From: Chordicoccus furentiruminis
Lineage (GTDB): Bacteria; Bacillota; Clostridia; Lachnospirales; Lachnospiraceae
Assembly: GCF_019355395.1 (NCBI RefSeq)
Contig: NZ_CP048829.1
Coordinates: forward strand, 2,769,001-2,833,000
DNA: 64,000 nt
Reading direction: 5' to 3'
In this document: in pieces, positions 44,286-54,247 of the stretch
Position numbering within the stretch: position 1 is the first letter of the stretch
How the letters are laid out: every line of letters starts with the position of its first letter
Position numbers and translations under genes: made by a program
The notes under the pieces: model-generated
Databases searched by the model: none
What the model was told of the DNA's origin: nothing
What the model saw: the letters and a program-made list of their open reading frames with translations, nothing else

Positions 44286-45257
44286 TCAGAGGTAGTGGGA
44301 AGCGAAGATCCCGTCCACATGGTTTCTGAGTTCTACCTCAGAGCGGATCTGGTCACTGTTAAACTGAATTAATTCCGTGTTAATCGCGATCCGTTCCAGA
44401 TGTGCATTGGTCACCTGCGACGAGTTTGCAATTCTCTGGAGATCGCTGCTCACGGAGCCAATGGCATCCTGCATCTGCTGGATCTGCTGGTTGGACTTGT
44501 TTACAGCCAGGACTAAACTACGCTGGTTCGCCTCGATTCTGCTTAAGTGTGAAAGGATGATGTTCTGGTTGTCTGCGAGATGATCCATTCTCGATTCCAT
44601 GCTGTAAAGATTGTAAGCACCTTCATGCCCCTCAAGGCTGACACATCTTCCTGATGCCAGATACTCGAAAAAGGCAGTGACGGCGGCACGGTTCCGAAAA
44701 GCCGGGTAGATTATATTGTAGTTGTAGATATGGTCCAGATCGTTTTTTATGACGGACAGTTCCGACTGCAGATCATGCAGGCGATTTTGCAATACACCAG
44801 CCAGCCTTTTCGCAGTCTGTGCCTTTTGCACGCTTTTGTCATACTCTTTTTTGCTGGCCACATAAAGATCTCTGTTTTTCTGGTTTTCTTTGGCAATGTT
44901 CTTATTATCCATGTAGATCTTCACGTTTCCTACTGCATCACAGAATCCTTTTATCACAGCGATCAAACTGCCGATTATAACCAGGCCTAAACATGCCTGA
45001 AGAAAAAAGTCGTTCACTAATTCCAGCATATCGCATGCGAGCAGGTAGATAACAACGCCCAATGCAATTTCTTTTAAGGCCTTGTTTCTTTTCCGGGAAG
45101 GTTCGACAGCCTGCACCGGCTCCGGGAGAGGCATGATGTTGTTCAGATTCTGGATTGTGGTTTTTAAATCCAGAATCGCTTTTTCCTGGTTGAACTTCAG
45201 GGTTTCCATCAGATAGACGTCTCCGATATAGTTCTTCAATGTACTGCTGCTTAACAT
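44286..45257 (-). CDS. Coiled-coil membrane protein facing the kinase operon
   Basis: 323 residues. ATG 45257 is chosen for its GGGAGGAG site. Two adjacent membrane helices at about 62-80 and 85-104 are followed by long heptad-rich helices, about 115-180 and 220-295. The region QSLVLAVNKSNQQIQQMQDAIGSVSSDLQRI is representative in style. I cannot place it in a family. It points toward the kinase operon from the opposite strand and lies inside the same repeat-bracketed segment, so it may be a structural or signalling partner. Confidence 0.75.
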   Translation of the reverse strand: MLSSSTLKNYIGDVYLMETLKFNQEKAILDLKTTIQNLNNIMPLPEPVQAVEPSRKRNKALKEIALGVVIYLLACDMLELVNDFFLQACLGLVIIGSLIAVIKGFCDAVGNVKIYMDNKNIAKENQKNRDLYVASKKEYDKSVQKAQTAKRLAGVLQNRLHDLQSELSVIKNDLDHIYNYNIIYPAFRNRAAVTAFFEYLASGRCVSLEGHEGAYNLYSMESRMDHLADNQNIILSHLSRIEANQRSLVLAVNKSNQQIQQMQDAIGSVSSDLQRIANSSQVTNAHLERIAINTELIQFNSDQIRSEVELRNHVDGIFASHYL

Positions 45258-45678
45258 AAAATCTCCTCCCGTCTGAATGACAGAAGTCATATTTATCATC
45301 TGTCATCCGTCTGCATGTTATGTGTTCTTCTATGCTTCCATCATAGCCCCCGCAATTGTCCATTTTTTATGAGCCCGATTTGTTGTGCCTTTCTACTGGT
45401 AGATTACGGAAGCAGGGCGGGAAAACGATTATGCAGATCGGAAACATTCTTTTTACAGATGTTAAAGCCATCACGGTTTTCCTTATGCCAGAATAGAAGA
45501 TGGGAATGGAGCAGAAGATTCAGGACGAGAAGGACATGCCACTGGTGAGAGCAGTACAGACAGGCAATGGAATTGATACTCAGGTTCTTCGGAAAGACAG
45601 GCTGCTGCGCCGCGGTTTTTGCCGCATGGATACTGGTGAGATAAACACGACCGCGGCTGACTTCCGCTTATCTGCATT
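45258..45678. other. Intergenic gap containing the azlD relict
   Basis: Apart from the 48-bp repeat at 45599-45646, I see no gene or clear regulatory site in these 420 bases. Confidence 0.5.
45599..45646 (+). repeat. Right copy of the 48-bp direct repeat (azlD relict)
   Basis: 43 of 48 bases match the 3' end of azlD, including the in-place TAA stop. No azlD frame precedes it, so it is a fragment or a duplicated target. Confidence 0.75.
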
Positions 45679-46626
45679 TCATTTTCTCTTCCATTGATCA
45701 TGAAGAACCGATACCTGGTCTTCAATGATTTTCATCAGTCTGCTGCGGGCCTCAACAGTCGCCCATGCGATGTGAGGCGTGATCAGGATCTTCTCCGGAT
45801 CCAGGACTTCCCGGAGCGGATTGTCTGCAGCCATCGGCTCTGTTTCAAGCACATCAAGACCGGCAGCGGCGATCTTTCCGGCGTTCAGCGCATCCCTGAG
45901 ATCAGATTCCACTATAATCGGTCCCCGGCCGACATTGATGAGAATGGCGGATGACTTCATTCTGCGAAATGCATCTTTGTTCAGGAGCCCTTTGGTTTGC
46001 TCATTGAGCGGCGCATGGACGGAAAGGATATCGGAGGCAGCAAGCAGGGTGTCAAAATCCACTTCGCGGAAGATGCTGCTGTGATTTCTGCCGGAAGTGG
46101 AGAAGTAACGAACCTGGCATCCAAAGCACTGGGCTATCTCGCCGACCCGGCTCCCGATCGCGCCAAGTCCGATGATTCCCCAGTTCATGCCATGGAGTTC
46201 GTGGAAATGCCGTTCGAAATGGGTAAATGTGCTGTCGTTCACATAGGAGCCGCTTTTGACGTATCGGTCGTAGTATGGCAGATGCTCCATCAGATAGAAA
46301 AGCATGGCAAATGTATGCTGGACAACGGATTCCGTAGAATATCCGGCCACATTTCGCCAGGCGATCCCTCTGCGGTCCAGAAATTCCTTATCCAGGTTGT
46401 TTGTCCCTGTCGCGGTGACGCAGACCAGCTTCAGATGCTTCGCACATCCGCAGGTCTGTTCATTGACCAGTGCTTTGTTGAGAATCAGGATATCTGCGTC
46501 CCTGACCCGTTCGGGCATATCCTCTGGTTTCGTGAAGTCGTACATGACGACATCTCCAAAACGATTGAAACCTGATAAATCGAGATCTTCTCCCAGTGTC
46601 TTTCTATCTGGAAATACAATCTTCAT
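45679..46626 (-). CDS. D-2-hydroxyacid dehydrogenase (NAD-dependent)
   Basis: A 315-residue two-domain oxidoreductase. ATG 46626 follows AAGG and starts MKIVFPDRK, the usual opening strand. The NAD loop GLGAIGSRVGE, the substrate Arg (NVGRGPII), the Glu of LETEPMA and the catalytic His of TPHIAWAT are intact. Glycerate/hydroxypyruvate or similar 2-hydroxyacids are likely substrates. It stands alone, facing away from an orphan promoter. Confidence 0.9.
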   Translation of the reverse strand: MKIVFPDRKTLGEDLDLSGFNRFGDVVMYDFTKPEDMPERVRDADILILNKALVNEQTCGCAKHLKLVCVTATGTNNLDKEFLDRRGIAWRNVAGYSTESVVQHTFAMLFYLMEHLPYYDRYVKSGSYVNDSTFTHFERHFHELHGMNWGIIGLGAIGSRVGEIAQCFGCQVRYFSTSGRNHSSIFREVDFDTLLAASDILSVHAPLNEQTKGLLNKDAFRRMKSSAILINVGRGPIIVESDLRDALNAGKIAAAGLDVLETEPMAADNPLREVLDPEKILITPHIAWATVEARSRLMKIIEDQVSVLHDQWKRK

Positions 46627-46820
46627 ACGGCCCTTTCTGGGAAATGAATTAGCGGACACTCCCTGCGTCATGCAAAAGAAACAAGTCTATTATCGCATCT
46701 CCCGAAAAATTCTCAATCCTTTCCATACAGATGATTCGGCGAAATTCGCAGAAATCGGTTCCGTATATCCGGTATCCCGACTTGCAGCATTTACACGACG
46801 CCCGGAAATCCTTAGAAAAA

Positions 46821-46849
46821 TTGACACTGTTTTTCATGCATGCTATATT
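46821..46849 (+). promoter_or_regulatory. Near-consensus promoter with no intact downstream gene
   Basis: TTGACA, a 17-base spacer ending TGC, then TATATT. Reading rightward, the next feature is the antisense end of a transposase fragment about 70 bases on, so its original gene appears to be lost. A CTGCC/GGCAG hairpin follows the start point. Confidence 0.65.
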
Positions 46850-46917
46850 TTCTGCCAGTTGACAGGCAGGATTGTCTTGTGGAACGACATGAACCTTAGA
46901 TAAACACAAAAGTAGAA

Positions 46918-47532
46918 CTACATGGCAAGGCCTAAAACGTCTTTCCTGAAATCATCTACTTTTACATGCGCCGGAACCTCTGTGCCAATTATTTTGTAAT
47001 AGTCCTTAACCTGGCGCGATGGCGTCTCTACTGTAACCATCCCGGAATGATTTCGGAAGCACATCAAAGACTGTGTTTTTCCATACAGTTCGGATGCAGA
47101 TATACCACTGCTATCCATCTTTTTCCTCAGTAGAAGGAGAACTATGGTGTCCATAATATCATGCAAAATCTTTCCTCTAACGGTTTCATCGGTCCACTTG
47201 GATATAGGAAGAAGATCAAGATATTCCTTGCTGGTCTTGAACACTGTTTCAATATCACACTGTCCAAAATAGTCGGTAAGCAGCTGTTCTGGAGTCGTAT
47301 CGATGTTTGAAATCAACACGAAATATCCGTACCTGACTGTGGTCCAGTCCTTATCCTTGTTTTTCATAGCCTCGAATGTTTCGGCATGATTTGCGAGATA
47401 ATCGCTGTATCTCTTCAGGGCATTGTACTGATCTACATAAACATAAGCGTACTCTTTATGTCCGAACAGGGTGATCTTCTTGCGGTGACCGAAGTATACA
47501 TGAAAGTCCATTGGACAGGGAGCAAGGATCAT
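46918..47532 (-). pseudogene. C-terminal fragment of an IS1634/IS4-type transposase
   Basis: About 204 residues equal to the last 40% of such transposases. YFVLISN and YFGQCDIETVFKTSKEYLDLLPI correspond to the YREK-like region with the catalytic Glu. The N-terminal part with the first two Asp residues is missing, and the frame starts abruptly. It differs from the full-length IS1634 transposase at 52580, so it is the relict of another element. Confidence 0.8.
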
Positions 47533-47713
47533 AGCTGTCTAAAAAACGGGGCAACTAAAATCTCTTGTGTCCTTGACAAGGGGTACAATTCAACTACTGC
47601 ACTAGAATGTTATAAAAGAATTTTATATATTGCTATATTAGAGACGGGGGGAATTATTTTTGTTTATGTGTTATGTTCTTTGCCTGTCGGGAACAGGAAT
47701 GGAGGAATGGTAT

Positions 47714-48710
47714 ATGGGAGAGCTTTATATCGCAAGCGACAAACGATATGACCATATGAAGTATAATCACGTCGGAAAATCTGGGCTGAAGTTTCCGGCG
47801 GTTTCACTGGGGTTCTAGCACAATTTCGGAAATAACGGATTTTACGACAATATGAAGGCAATCTGCAGAATCGCTTTTAATAACGGTATTACACAGTTTG
47901 ATCTTGCAAACAATTACGGGCCGGAATATGGCAGAGCCGAAATCAATGCAGGACATATTCTGGAGGAGGATTTCAAGCCGTACCGGGACGAACTTGTCAT
48001 TACAACAAAGGCCTGATATGATATGTGGCCGGGACCTTGTGGAAACTGGGGCAGCAGAAAGTATTTGATGGCCAGCATTGATCAGTCACTGAAGAGGCTC
48101 GGCCTGGAGTATGTCGATATCTTTTATCATCACCGGATGGATCCGGAAACTCCGCTGGAAGAGACTATGGAAGCGCTGGCACAAATTGTTCAGAGCGGAA
48201 AAGCGCTCTATGTCGGCATTTCCAATTATGATAAGGAGCACACGAACAGGCGGTTCGCATCATGAAAGAGCTGCACTGTCCGCTGATTGTGAATCAACGC
48301 AGATATTCTATTTTCGACCGGACAATCGAAAAGGACGGTGAAAAAAATACTGCAGGGAGGCCGGTATGGGTATTATTGCCTTCAGCCCGCTTGCGCAGGG
48401 ACTCCTGACAGATAAGTATCTTCATGGCATTCCGGATGACAGCAGGATTGCAAGAGATCCAAGATATATAAACAAAAGTGTGCTGACCGAGAAGAAGCTT
48501 TCGCAGATTACTGTGCTTAACAAGATAGCGCAGAAACGTGGACAGACACTGGCGGAGATGGCGCTTTCCTGGATACTTCGGGATGGGGATGTGTGTTCCG
48601 TTCTGATTGGGGCATCAAGGCCGTCACAGATTCTGGATAATATCAAGGCTGTTAACCGTACGGATTTTACAGAAGAAGAGCTTCAGGAGATCGACCGAAT
48701 TTCAAGATGA
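47714..48710 (+). pseudogene. Broken aldo/keto reductase (YghZ-like)
   Basis: Joined pieces read MGELYIASDKRYDHMKYNHVG, FDLANNYGPEYGRAE, YVDIFYHHRMDPETP, KELHCPLIVNQRRYSIFDRTIE and GIIAFSPLAQGLLTDKYL, which together are an aldo/keto reductase of the L-glyceraldehyde-3-phosphate reductase type. In-frame stops fall near 47817 (TAG) and 48014 (TGA), and frameshifts occur near 48248 and in an A-run near 48343. It cannot make a working enzyme. Only the last 115 codons are uninterrupted. Confidence 0.88.
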
Positions 48711-48748
48711 CGCAAGAGATCGGTATTTATCGTAGGGAGGACTTACTC

Positions 48749-50356
48749 ATGGAAAAAGGCAGTCGTTCAGAACATAAAAAAACCGTACCACAATCTTTGT
48801 CGGGCTTAAGCAGTATTCTTAAGAAAAATTATAAAGAACTACTTTTTTTGACGATAGCCGCATTTCTTTTATATTCCGTCATGATTGTTAATGAGCTTAC
48901 AAATACATATGATGGAATGTGGAGGGGAGATTACGGGTATGTCGGGGCATGGGAGCTTTCCATAGGAAGATGGTTCTGGCTTTATCTGGATAAATTCCGG
49001 CTGGGTTTGGGCGCAGAACCGGCATTAAGTCTCTTATCTTTAGCAAGCCTGACGTTTGCAGATGTAATTGCGGCAGACTTACTTCAGATTAAAAAAGGGT
49101 TTTTCAGATACATATTTGAAGGTCTGATGCTGGCGAACACAGCGGTCAGTATATATCTATCCTATCGGTTTATGGTGCCGACGTTCACCTTTTCGTTTCT
49201 GTTCAGTATCTTGTCTGCATGGTTTTTACAATCTGTATTTAAAGAACGGGAGCATAAAGCGCTTAATATATTCCTGAGCATTCTATTTCTTATGCTTTCT
49301 CTGGGATTATATCAGGCAAATCTGGGCTGCCTTTTTGTGATCCTTTCATTGCTGGTAATACAAAGTGTCTGGCATCAGAAGGAAATACTTTTCAAACAGA
49401 GGGTCAAACATCTTTTTGGGGGACTGCTTCTGATTGGAATTTCCTGTATATTCTATGCGGCAGTATGGGATGTCCATCTGAAACTTATGCACGTAGAAAA
49501 GAGTTCTTACCATGGTGCTTCCGGAGTAAGCATTTTTACGATTCTAAGCGGATTGCCAAAAACAATAAAAGAGGCCTATTTGTCTTTTTTTCAGTATTTC
49601 TTTCCGGGGCAGTTAAATAATATATACCAGAAATACTATCTGCCTGCATTGCTGCTGGGAATCCTGGCCTTTCTGGCAGTTATCAGCACAGTATGCCAGA
49701 AAAAGGCCGTGTTGGATAAAGCACTTGCGGTTATCTGCATTGCCCTGCTTCCGTTGTTTGCTAATGTGTGCCTGCTTCTTGCGCCGGAGTCCGGCGGTGT
49801 TCAGCTGCAGATGACGATGCCCATGGCAATGGTGATACCAGGTTTAATGGGTATTCTTTTTTCCTGCAATTCAGCAGAAAGAAGATGTTTTAGAGGCGCA
49901 AAAACTTTCGTGACCTGCGCCATTATTGTTTTACTGTTTGGCAATGTTATGATGGTTTCGGTGGATCAGCATGAGATGCTGCAGACAAAAAACACAAGTA
50001 TAGCGCTGATGAATCGGATTATGACAAATATGGAAGGAACAGTTTCTTCTTTAAATCCGGAGACACAGTATGTCTTTGCCGGGGTACCGACAGAAAATTC
50101 CCTTTATAAGAAAGACGTTTTATGGGACAGATCTAATTCTTATGCGCATTACGGAGAATTTTGGACAGGCGGAAATTGTGTTACGCAGAGTTATGCGGGT
50201 TATTTAAGGGACTGCGGCTTCAATGTTCCTTTGCTTGGGGATGATGTGAAATATCATGAAATTCTGGATTCTGAAGAGGTTCAGAATATGCCTGCCTATC
50301 CATCCGAGGGATATGCAAAGATGGTAGATGGATATCTGGTGATAAAGATTTCATGA
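48749..50356 (+). CDS. GtrII-like multi-span membrane glucosyltransferase-type protein
   Basis: 535 residues. ATG 48749 follows AGGGAGG. About ten to eleven membrane helices are followed by a C-terminal soluble part of about 110 residues. The opening region, with DGMWRGDYGYVGAWELSIGRW, and the pattern SLGLYQANLGC fit the GtrII family, whose members add glucosyl groups to surface polysaccharide from a lipid carrier. G+C is far lower than in the flanking chromosome, which points to transfer. No gtrA/gtrB-like partner is adjacent. Confidence 0.72.
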   Translation: MEKGSRSEHKKTVPQSLSGLSSILKKNYKELLFLTIAAFLLYSVMIVNELTNTYDGMWRGDYGYVGAWELSIGRWFWLYLDKFRLGLGAEPALSLLSLASLTFADVIAADLLQIKKGFFRYIFEGLMLANTAVSIYLSYRFMVPTFTFSFLFSILSAWFLQSVFKEREHKALNIFLSILFLMLSLGLYQANLGCLFVILSLLVIQSVWHQKEILFKQRVKHLFGGLLLIGISCIFYAAVWDVHLKLMHVEKSSYHGASGVSIFTILSGLPKTIKEAYLSFFQYFFPGQLNNIYQKYYLPALLLGILAFLAVISTVCQKKAVLDKALAVICIALLPLFANVCLLLAPESGGVQLQMTMPMAMVIPGLMGILFSCNSAERRCFRGAKTFVTCAIIVLLFGNVMMVSVDQHEMLQTKNTSIALMNRIMTNMEGTVSSLNPETQYVFAGVPTENSLYKKDVLWDRSNSYAHYGEFWTGGNCVTQSYAGYLRDCGFNVPLLGDDVKYHEILDSEEVQNMPAYPSEGYAKMVDGYLVIKIS

Positions 50357-50483
50357 GAAGGTCAGTGCTTGGGAAAGCGGACAGGAGGTCTTGATGACGA
50401 GACTTCAGATCATGGGATAAACAGAATGAAGATTATGGTGAGCACCTGTCTGACAGGAGAAAATGTAAATAGTGGATGCTCAA

Positions 50484-50496
50484 TAAATAAAATTTC
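50484..50496 (+). repeat. Left 13-bp direct repeat flanking the IS30 element
   Basis: TAAATAAAATTTC, identical to 51692-51704, directly outside the terminal inverted repeat. Confidence 0.7.
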
Positions 50497-51691
50497 CGCC
50501 GATTGTAAAATGAAGTTGGACATCTGAATAAAATAAAGATCCATGGCAGGATCTTTGGTAGAATGTAAGTCACCACAACCAACTTTCTACAGGAGAATCG
50601 CCACCATGGACCACTCTCATTCTACCATAGCTTCCCATATAAAAGGCAAACATCTTTCGTATGAGGAACGAGTTCTTATTCAGATTCGTCTTAAAGACCA
50701 CTACTCCATCCGGGCAATTGCCCGTGAGATCGGCTGCTCACCGAGCACTGTCGCGAATGAAATAGCACGTGGCTCAGTTGCCTTGTATAACGGCCACGTG
50801 ACCCGTTATAAAGCGTCTGCTGGTCAGAAAGCCTATGAGGACAACCGGAAGAACAGTTGCCGGCATTATGACTTCCTGAGCAGATCAGCTTTTCTGGAAT
50901 ATGTGTTCAAACACTTTACAGAAGATAGCTGGTCATTGGACGCCTGTGCTGGACGCGCTGTTCTCGATGGTGAATTTACCAGAGAGCAGATCGTCTGCAC
51001 AAAAACGCTTTACCGTTATGTTGATCTTGGCCTCTTTGGAATCCGGAACCATAGCCTTCCTGAAAAGCTGAAGCGTAAGTCCAGGAAACATAGATCTCGG
51101 ATCAACAAGAAAAAGCTGGGCCGCAGCATTGAGGAACGTCCCAGAGAAATCGAATCCCGTGAGGAATTCGGGCACTGGGAATGTGACCTCGTATTGGGCG
51201 CCAAGACCCGGGATGACCGGGTCCTGCTCACTCTTGCTGAACGCAAAAGCCGTGAGTTCCTGATGCTTCCTATTGCAGACAAGACATCAGCGTGTGTCAT
51301 GAAGGCAATCAAACAGCTTCAGGAGGCTTACAGCGAACACTTCGGCGAAGTGTTCAAAACGATCACGACCGATAACGGTTCGGAATTCGCCGACCTTTCA
51401 GAACTTGAGAAGATGGCTGATACACTTGTCTACTATGCCCATCCCTACACATCCTGCGATAAGGGAACCGTAGAGCGGCATAACGGCCTGATCAGAAGGT
51501 TCATACCAAAGGGTAAGCGGATTGATGACTTTACCGGTCAGCAGATCTCCGATGTGGAGACCTGGTGTAACTGTCTCCCGAGGAAGATCCTGGGTTACAG
51601 AACCCCGGATGAAATCTTCGAGGAGGAAATCGACCGAATCTACCAGGCTACTGCCTAGCAGAGGGTGTCCAACTTGTTATTGCAATTTACG
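50497..51691 (+). mobile_element. Complete IS30-family insertion sequence
   Basis: A 1195-bp element bounded by imperfect 26-bp inverted repeats (50497-50522 and 51666-51691) that share the inner AAGTTGGACA perfectly. It holds one transposase gene. Thirteen-base direct repeats lie immediately outside. Confidence 0.85.
50606..51658 (+). CDS. IS30-family transposase
   Basis: 350 residues. ATG 50606 follows AGGAG. The N-terminal helix-turn-helix (HLSYEERVLIQIRLKDHYS, then IAREIGCSPSTVANEIARG) and the DDE core (WECDLVLG, TTDNGSEF, and Glu in KGTVERHNG) are intact and unbroken, so the element may be active. Its promoter would be in the left end. Confidence 0.95.
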   Translation: MDHSHSTIASHIKGKHLSYEERVLIQIRLKDHYSIRAIAREIGCSPSTVANEIARGSVALYNGHVTRYKASAGQKAYEDNRKNSCRHYDFLSRSAFLEYVFKHFTEDSWSLDACAGRAVLDGEFTREQIVCTKTLYRYVDLGLFGIRNHSLPEKLKRKSRKHRSRINKKKLGRSIEERPREIESREEFGHWECDLVLGAKTRDDRVLLTLAERKSREFLMLPIADKTSACVMKAIKQLQEAYSEHFGEVFKTITTDNGSEFADLSELEKMADTLVYYAHPYTSCDKGTVERHNGLIRRFIPKGKRIDDFTGQQISDVETWCNCLPRKILGYRTPDEIFEEEIDRIYQATA

Positions 51692-51704
51692 TAAATAAAA
51701 TTTC
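51692..51704 (+). repeat. Right 13-bp direct repeat flanking the IS30 element
   Basis: TAAATAAAATTTC, identical to 50484-50496. Confidence 0.7.
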
Positions 51705-51808
51705 TTTGCACAAAGCGATAATCTGAAAGGTATGAAATAATAATTGCAAAGATATTCGTAGATTGGTCCGATTTCCTTGCACTTTTGATATATCTGAGGC
51801 TGTGTGGC

Positions 51809-52552
51809 ATGTATAAATCTCTTTCAGAGCACCAGATTTCGATTTTTGATTTTAATCAGAGTTGTGGAACACCGCTGGATCAAAACAATGAATGGGTCAG
51901 ACTTGCAGATGCCATTGACTGGGCCAGCCTTGAAAAAATGTATTCTTCCCTTTTCCCTTCTTCAAGAGGACGCAGGGCTTTTTCACTGCGCATTGCTCTG
52001 GGAGCTCTGATCATTCAGAAGCGCAAAGGATTTTCCGACCGGGAGCTGGTGAAAGAAGTCGCGGAGAACCCCTATTACCAGTACTTTCTTGGTATGGAGC
52101 AGTTTTCAGACACTTGCCCGTTCAAAGCGACTGTTCTTGTGTATTTCCGCCGCAGAATGGACACTCGTTTTCTAATGATGGCGAATGAAAAGTATCTCCT
52201 TACGGAAGCCCCCACACCGGAGCATGCTGGTGATAAGCCGGCGGAATCCGCTGACGGAGAGAATGCAGGGACGTTTATTCTGGACGCCACATGCTCCCCC
52301 TCCAACATCAAATATCCCCAGGATTTCGTGCTTCTCAATGATGCAAGAGAGAAACTGGAGGAGATGATCAATTATTTCCATCATCAGTATCATCCGTGGA
52401 AGAAGCCAAGGACTTATCGGATAAGCGCCCGAAAAGAATACCTTGCTATGGCAAAAGCTAAAAAGCGTCCGACGAAAAAACTTCGGAGCCTGATCCGCAG
52501 ACAGCTTGGCTGTCTGAATCGTGACCTCCGGTATCTAGACACAATCATTTAG
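51809..52552 (+). pseudogene. IS5/IS1182-type transposase truncated by an IS1634 element
   Basis: About 247 residues, the N-terminal half of an IS5-superfamily transposase. The DUF772-like domain (FPSSRGRRAFSLRIALGAL, YQYFLGMEQFSD) and the first catalytic Asp (FILDATCSPSN) are present. The frame ends where the terminal inverted repeat of the IS1634 element begins (52535), so the other catalytic residues are lost. Its remaining 3' half is not found on the far side of that element. Confidence 0.8.
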
Positions 52553-54247
52553 GTTTTTACCGATATGTTGCCGGATTCCTTATGAATCCGTTACCGTGAT
52601 CTTCGGTTCAAAGTCAAGCTGCTTCAGCATCTGGAGATCCCGTTTTCTGGCGTTTTTGAGATTCCAGTTGCTGCCCCGCCGTTCCATTTTCATGCATCTT
52701 GCCATCAGCAGAATATCATGGACGGAAATGGCGTTGTTGTCGAGTTTCTTTACCGCAGCGATCATTTTTTGATGGATCTGCCCAGTGATAAGCATCAGGA
52801 ACGCGAAGCCCTGTTCTTTATAGTAGTCCGAAATCATAAGGTCATTGAAGTCTGCCTTGTTCTTCATGTATTGGTAAAGCGTTTCGATGCCCCAGCGCTT
52901 TTTATACCTGCTGAACACTTCTTCTGGGGATTTGGCGCAGTTGCTCTGCAGGACGTACACACCGAATGTTTCCTTGCTTTGCTCAAACTTCTCCCGCGTA
53001 TATCCGGAACGCCCGAGTCCCATGCAGTGGTGGTAGTTATAACGGCACTTTTCGTTTTCATCGATGTCACGGAAGACATAAACATAGGTGTTATCCGATA
53101 TCCTCCGGGACATATATTCGATCCTGGCATGCTTCTTGCCGGATCGGAAGTAGAAACTGTCTGTATATTGGATGTCTTTCATGGCATTCCGGAAGATATC
53201 TGTATTGGAAGGAACCGGAATGATGTAAGTGTTGTCGTTCGCCGAAAGAATCTTCAGGTTTTTAGCGCTATAGAACCCCCGGTCCACGACAAACAGGATC
53301 CCGGAGAACGCAAGCAGGTCGGTGATGTCTTCCATCGTGGATTTATCGTTGCATGCCCCGCGATCCATACGTGCAAAAAGCGGCGCACCTGTGTTGATAT
53401 CGTATCCCATGAGAAGGTTTACCTGGTCTTCTTTAAGGCTGTTGAATTTATACCCTGCTTCTCCCAGATCATGATCGTCAGAGCAGCATCGGATGGCATG
53501 GCCATCAATGGCAACCGCGGAAGAAGAATTCAGGATTGCTGCGTTTTCATAGTTAACGACCCTCGTTGTACGGCGGCCGAGATCATCAAGCAGGTTTCCC
53601 AGAGCAGTTTTCCCCATTTTGAAAGGGAGAGACGCATATTCCTGCGACAGCCAGCTCTGTTCGTAATAAGCCTGTACCTGGTCAAGATGGACAAACCCGT
53701 TTGCATACAGGATGCAGGCATACGCAAAGATCTGGGAAGCACGGTCTTGCGAGAAGCAGCTTTCCAATGCAGCGCGGATACCCCTGGCGACTTCACCGAT
53801 CAGGGCATACTGTCCGTACTCAAGAACGGTGATCTCATCCCGGGCCTCATCGCCGGTGTAAAGCTGGTAGTTCCTGTTCGGAATAAAACCGGTGCCCGGA
53901 ATAATGGTGCCAATGCTTTTTCCGGTCTTCTTGCCCCATCTTCCACTGGGAAGGCGCAGGGACTGGTACATATATACGTAATAATGTCCGCTAATGAGCT
54001 TGATCTCAGTACAAGGGCCGGGTCGGTACTGCCTGATCTCCTCAGGAATTCTTGTTTCAGCCATGGTATCACTCCTTGCTCATATCGGTAATATCTCTAA
54101 GGCTATGATGCCATAAACAGGTTGAAATAGTAACTGAAAAATGCCGATTTTACCTGACTTTATGCAGGTCTAAAGGCGCTCAGTTCACCCGCAAAAGATC
54201 TCGTATCGGTAGATCATATCGGTAAATACATCAATGATTGTGCTTAG
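52535..54247 (-). mobile_element. IS1634-family insertion sequence
   Basis: Imperfect inverted repeats of about 33 bp (52535-52567 and 54215-54247), 28 of 33 matching, include the perfect TTTACCGATATG and ACAATCATT blocks. It encodes one intact transposase. No target duplication is visible at the edges, and different broken genes lie on the two sides. Confidence 0.78.
52580..54064 (-). CDS. IS1634-family transposase
   Basis: 494 residues with an intact DDE core. The first Asp is in AVAIDGHAIR, the second in FVVDRGFYS, and the catalytic Glu is in WGIETLYQYMKNK. An AAGGAG site lies eight bases before the ATG. Unbroken and probably functional. It is a different subtype from the fragment at 46918. 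Confidence 0.93.
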   Translation of the reverse strand: MAETRIPEEIRQYRPGPCTEIKLISGHYYVYMYQSLRLPSGRWGKKTGKSIGTIIPGTGFIPNRNYQLYTGDEARDEITVLEYGQYALIGEVARGIRAALESCFSQDRASQIFAYACILYANGFVHLDQVQAYYEQSWLSQEYASLPFKMGKTALGNLLDDLGRRTTRVVNYENAAILNSSSAVAIDGHAIRCCSDDHDLGEAGYKFNSLKEDQVNLLMGYDINTGAPLFARMDRGACNDKSTMEDITDLLAFSGILFVVDRGFYSAKNLKILSANDNTYIIPVPSNTDIFRNAMKDIQYTDSFYFRSGKKHARIEYMSRRISDNTYVYVFRDIDENEKCRYNYHHCMGLGRSGYTREKFEQSKETFGVYVLQSNCAKSPEEVFSRYKKRWGIETLYQYMKNKADFNDLMISDYYKEQGFAFLMLITGQIHQKMIAAVKKLDNNAISVHDILLMARCMKMERRGSNWNLKNARKRDLQMLKQLDFEPKITVTDS

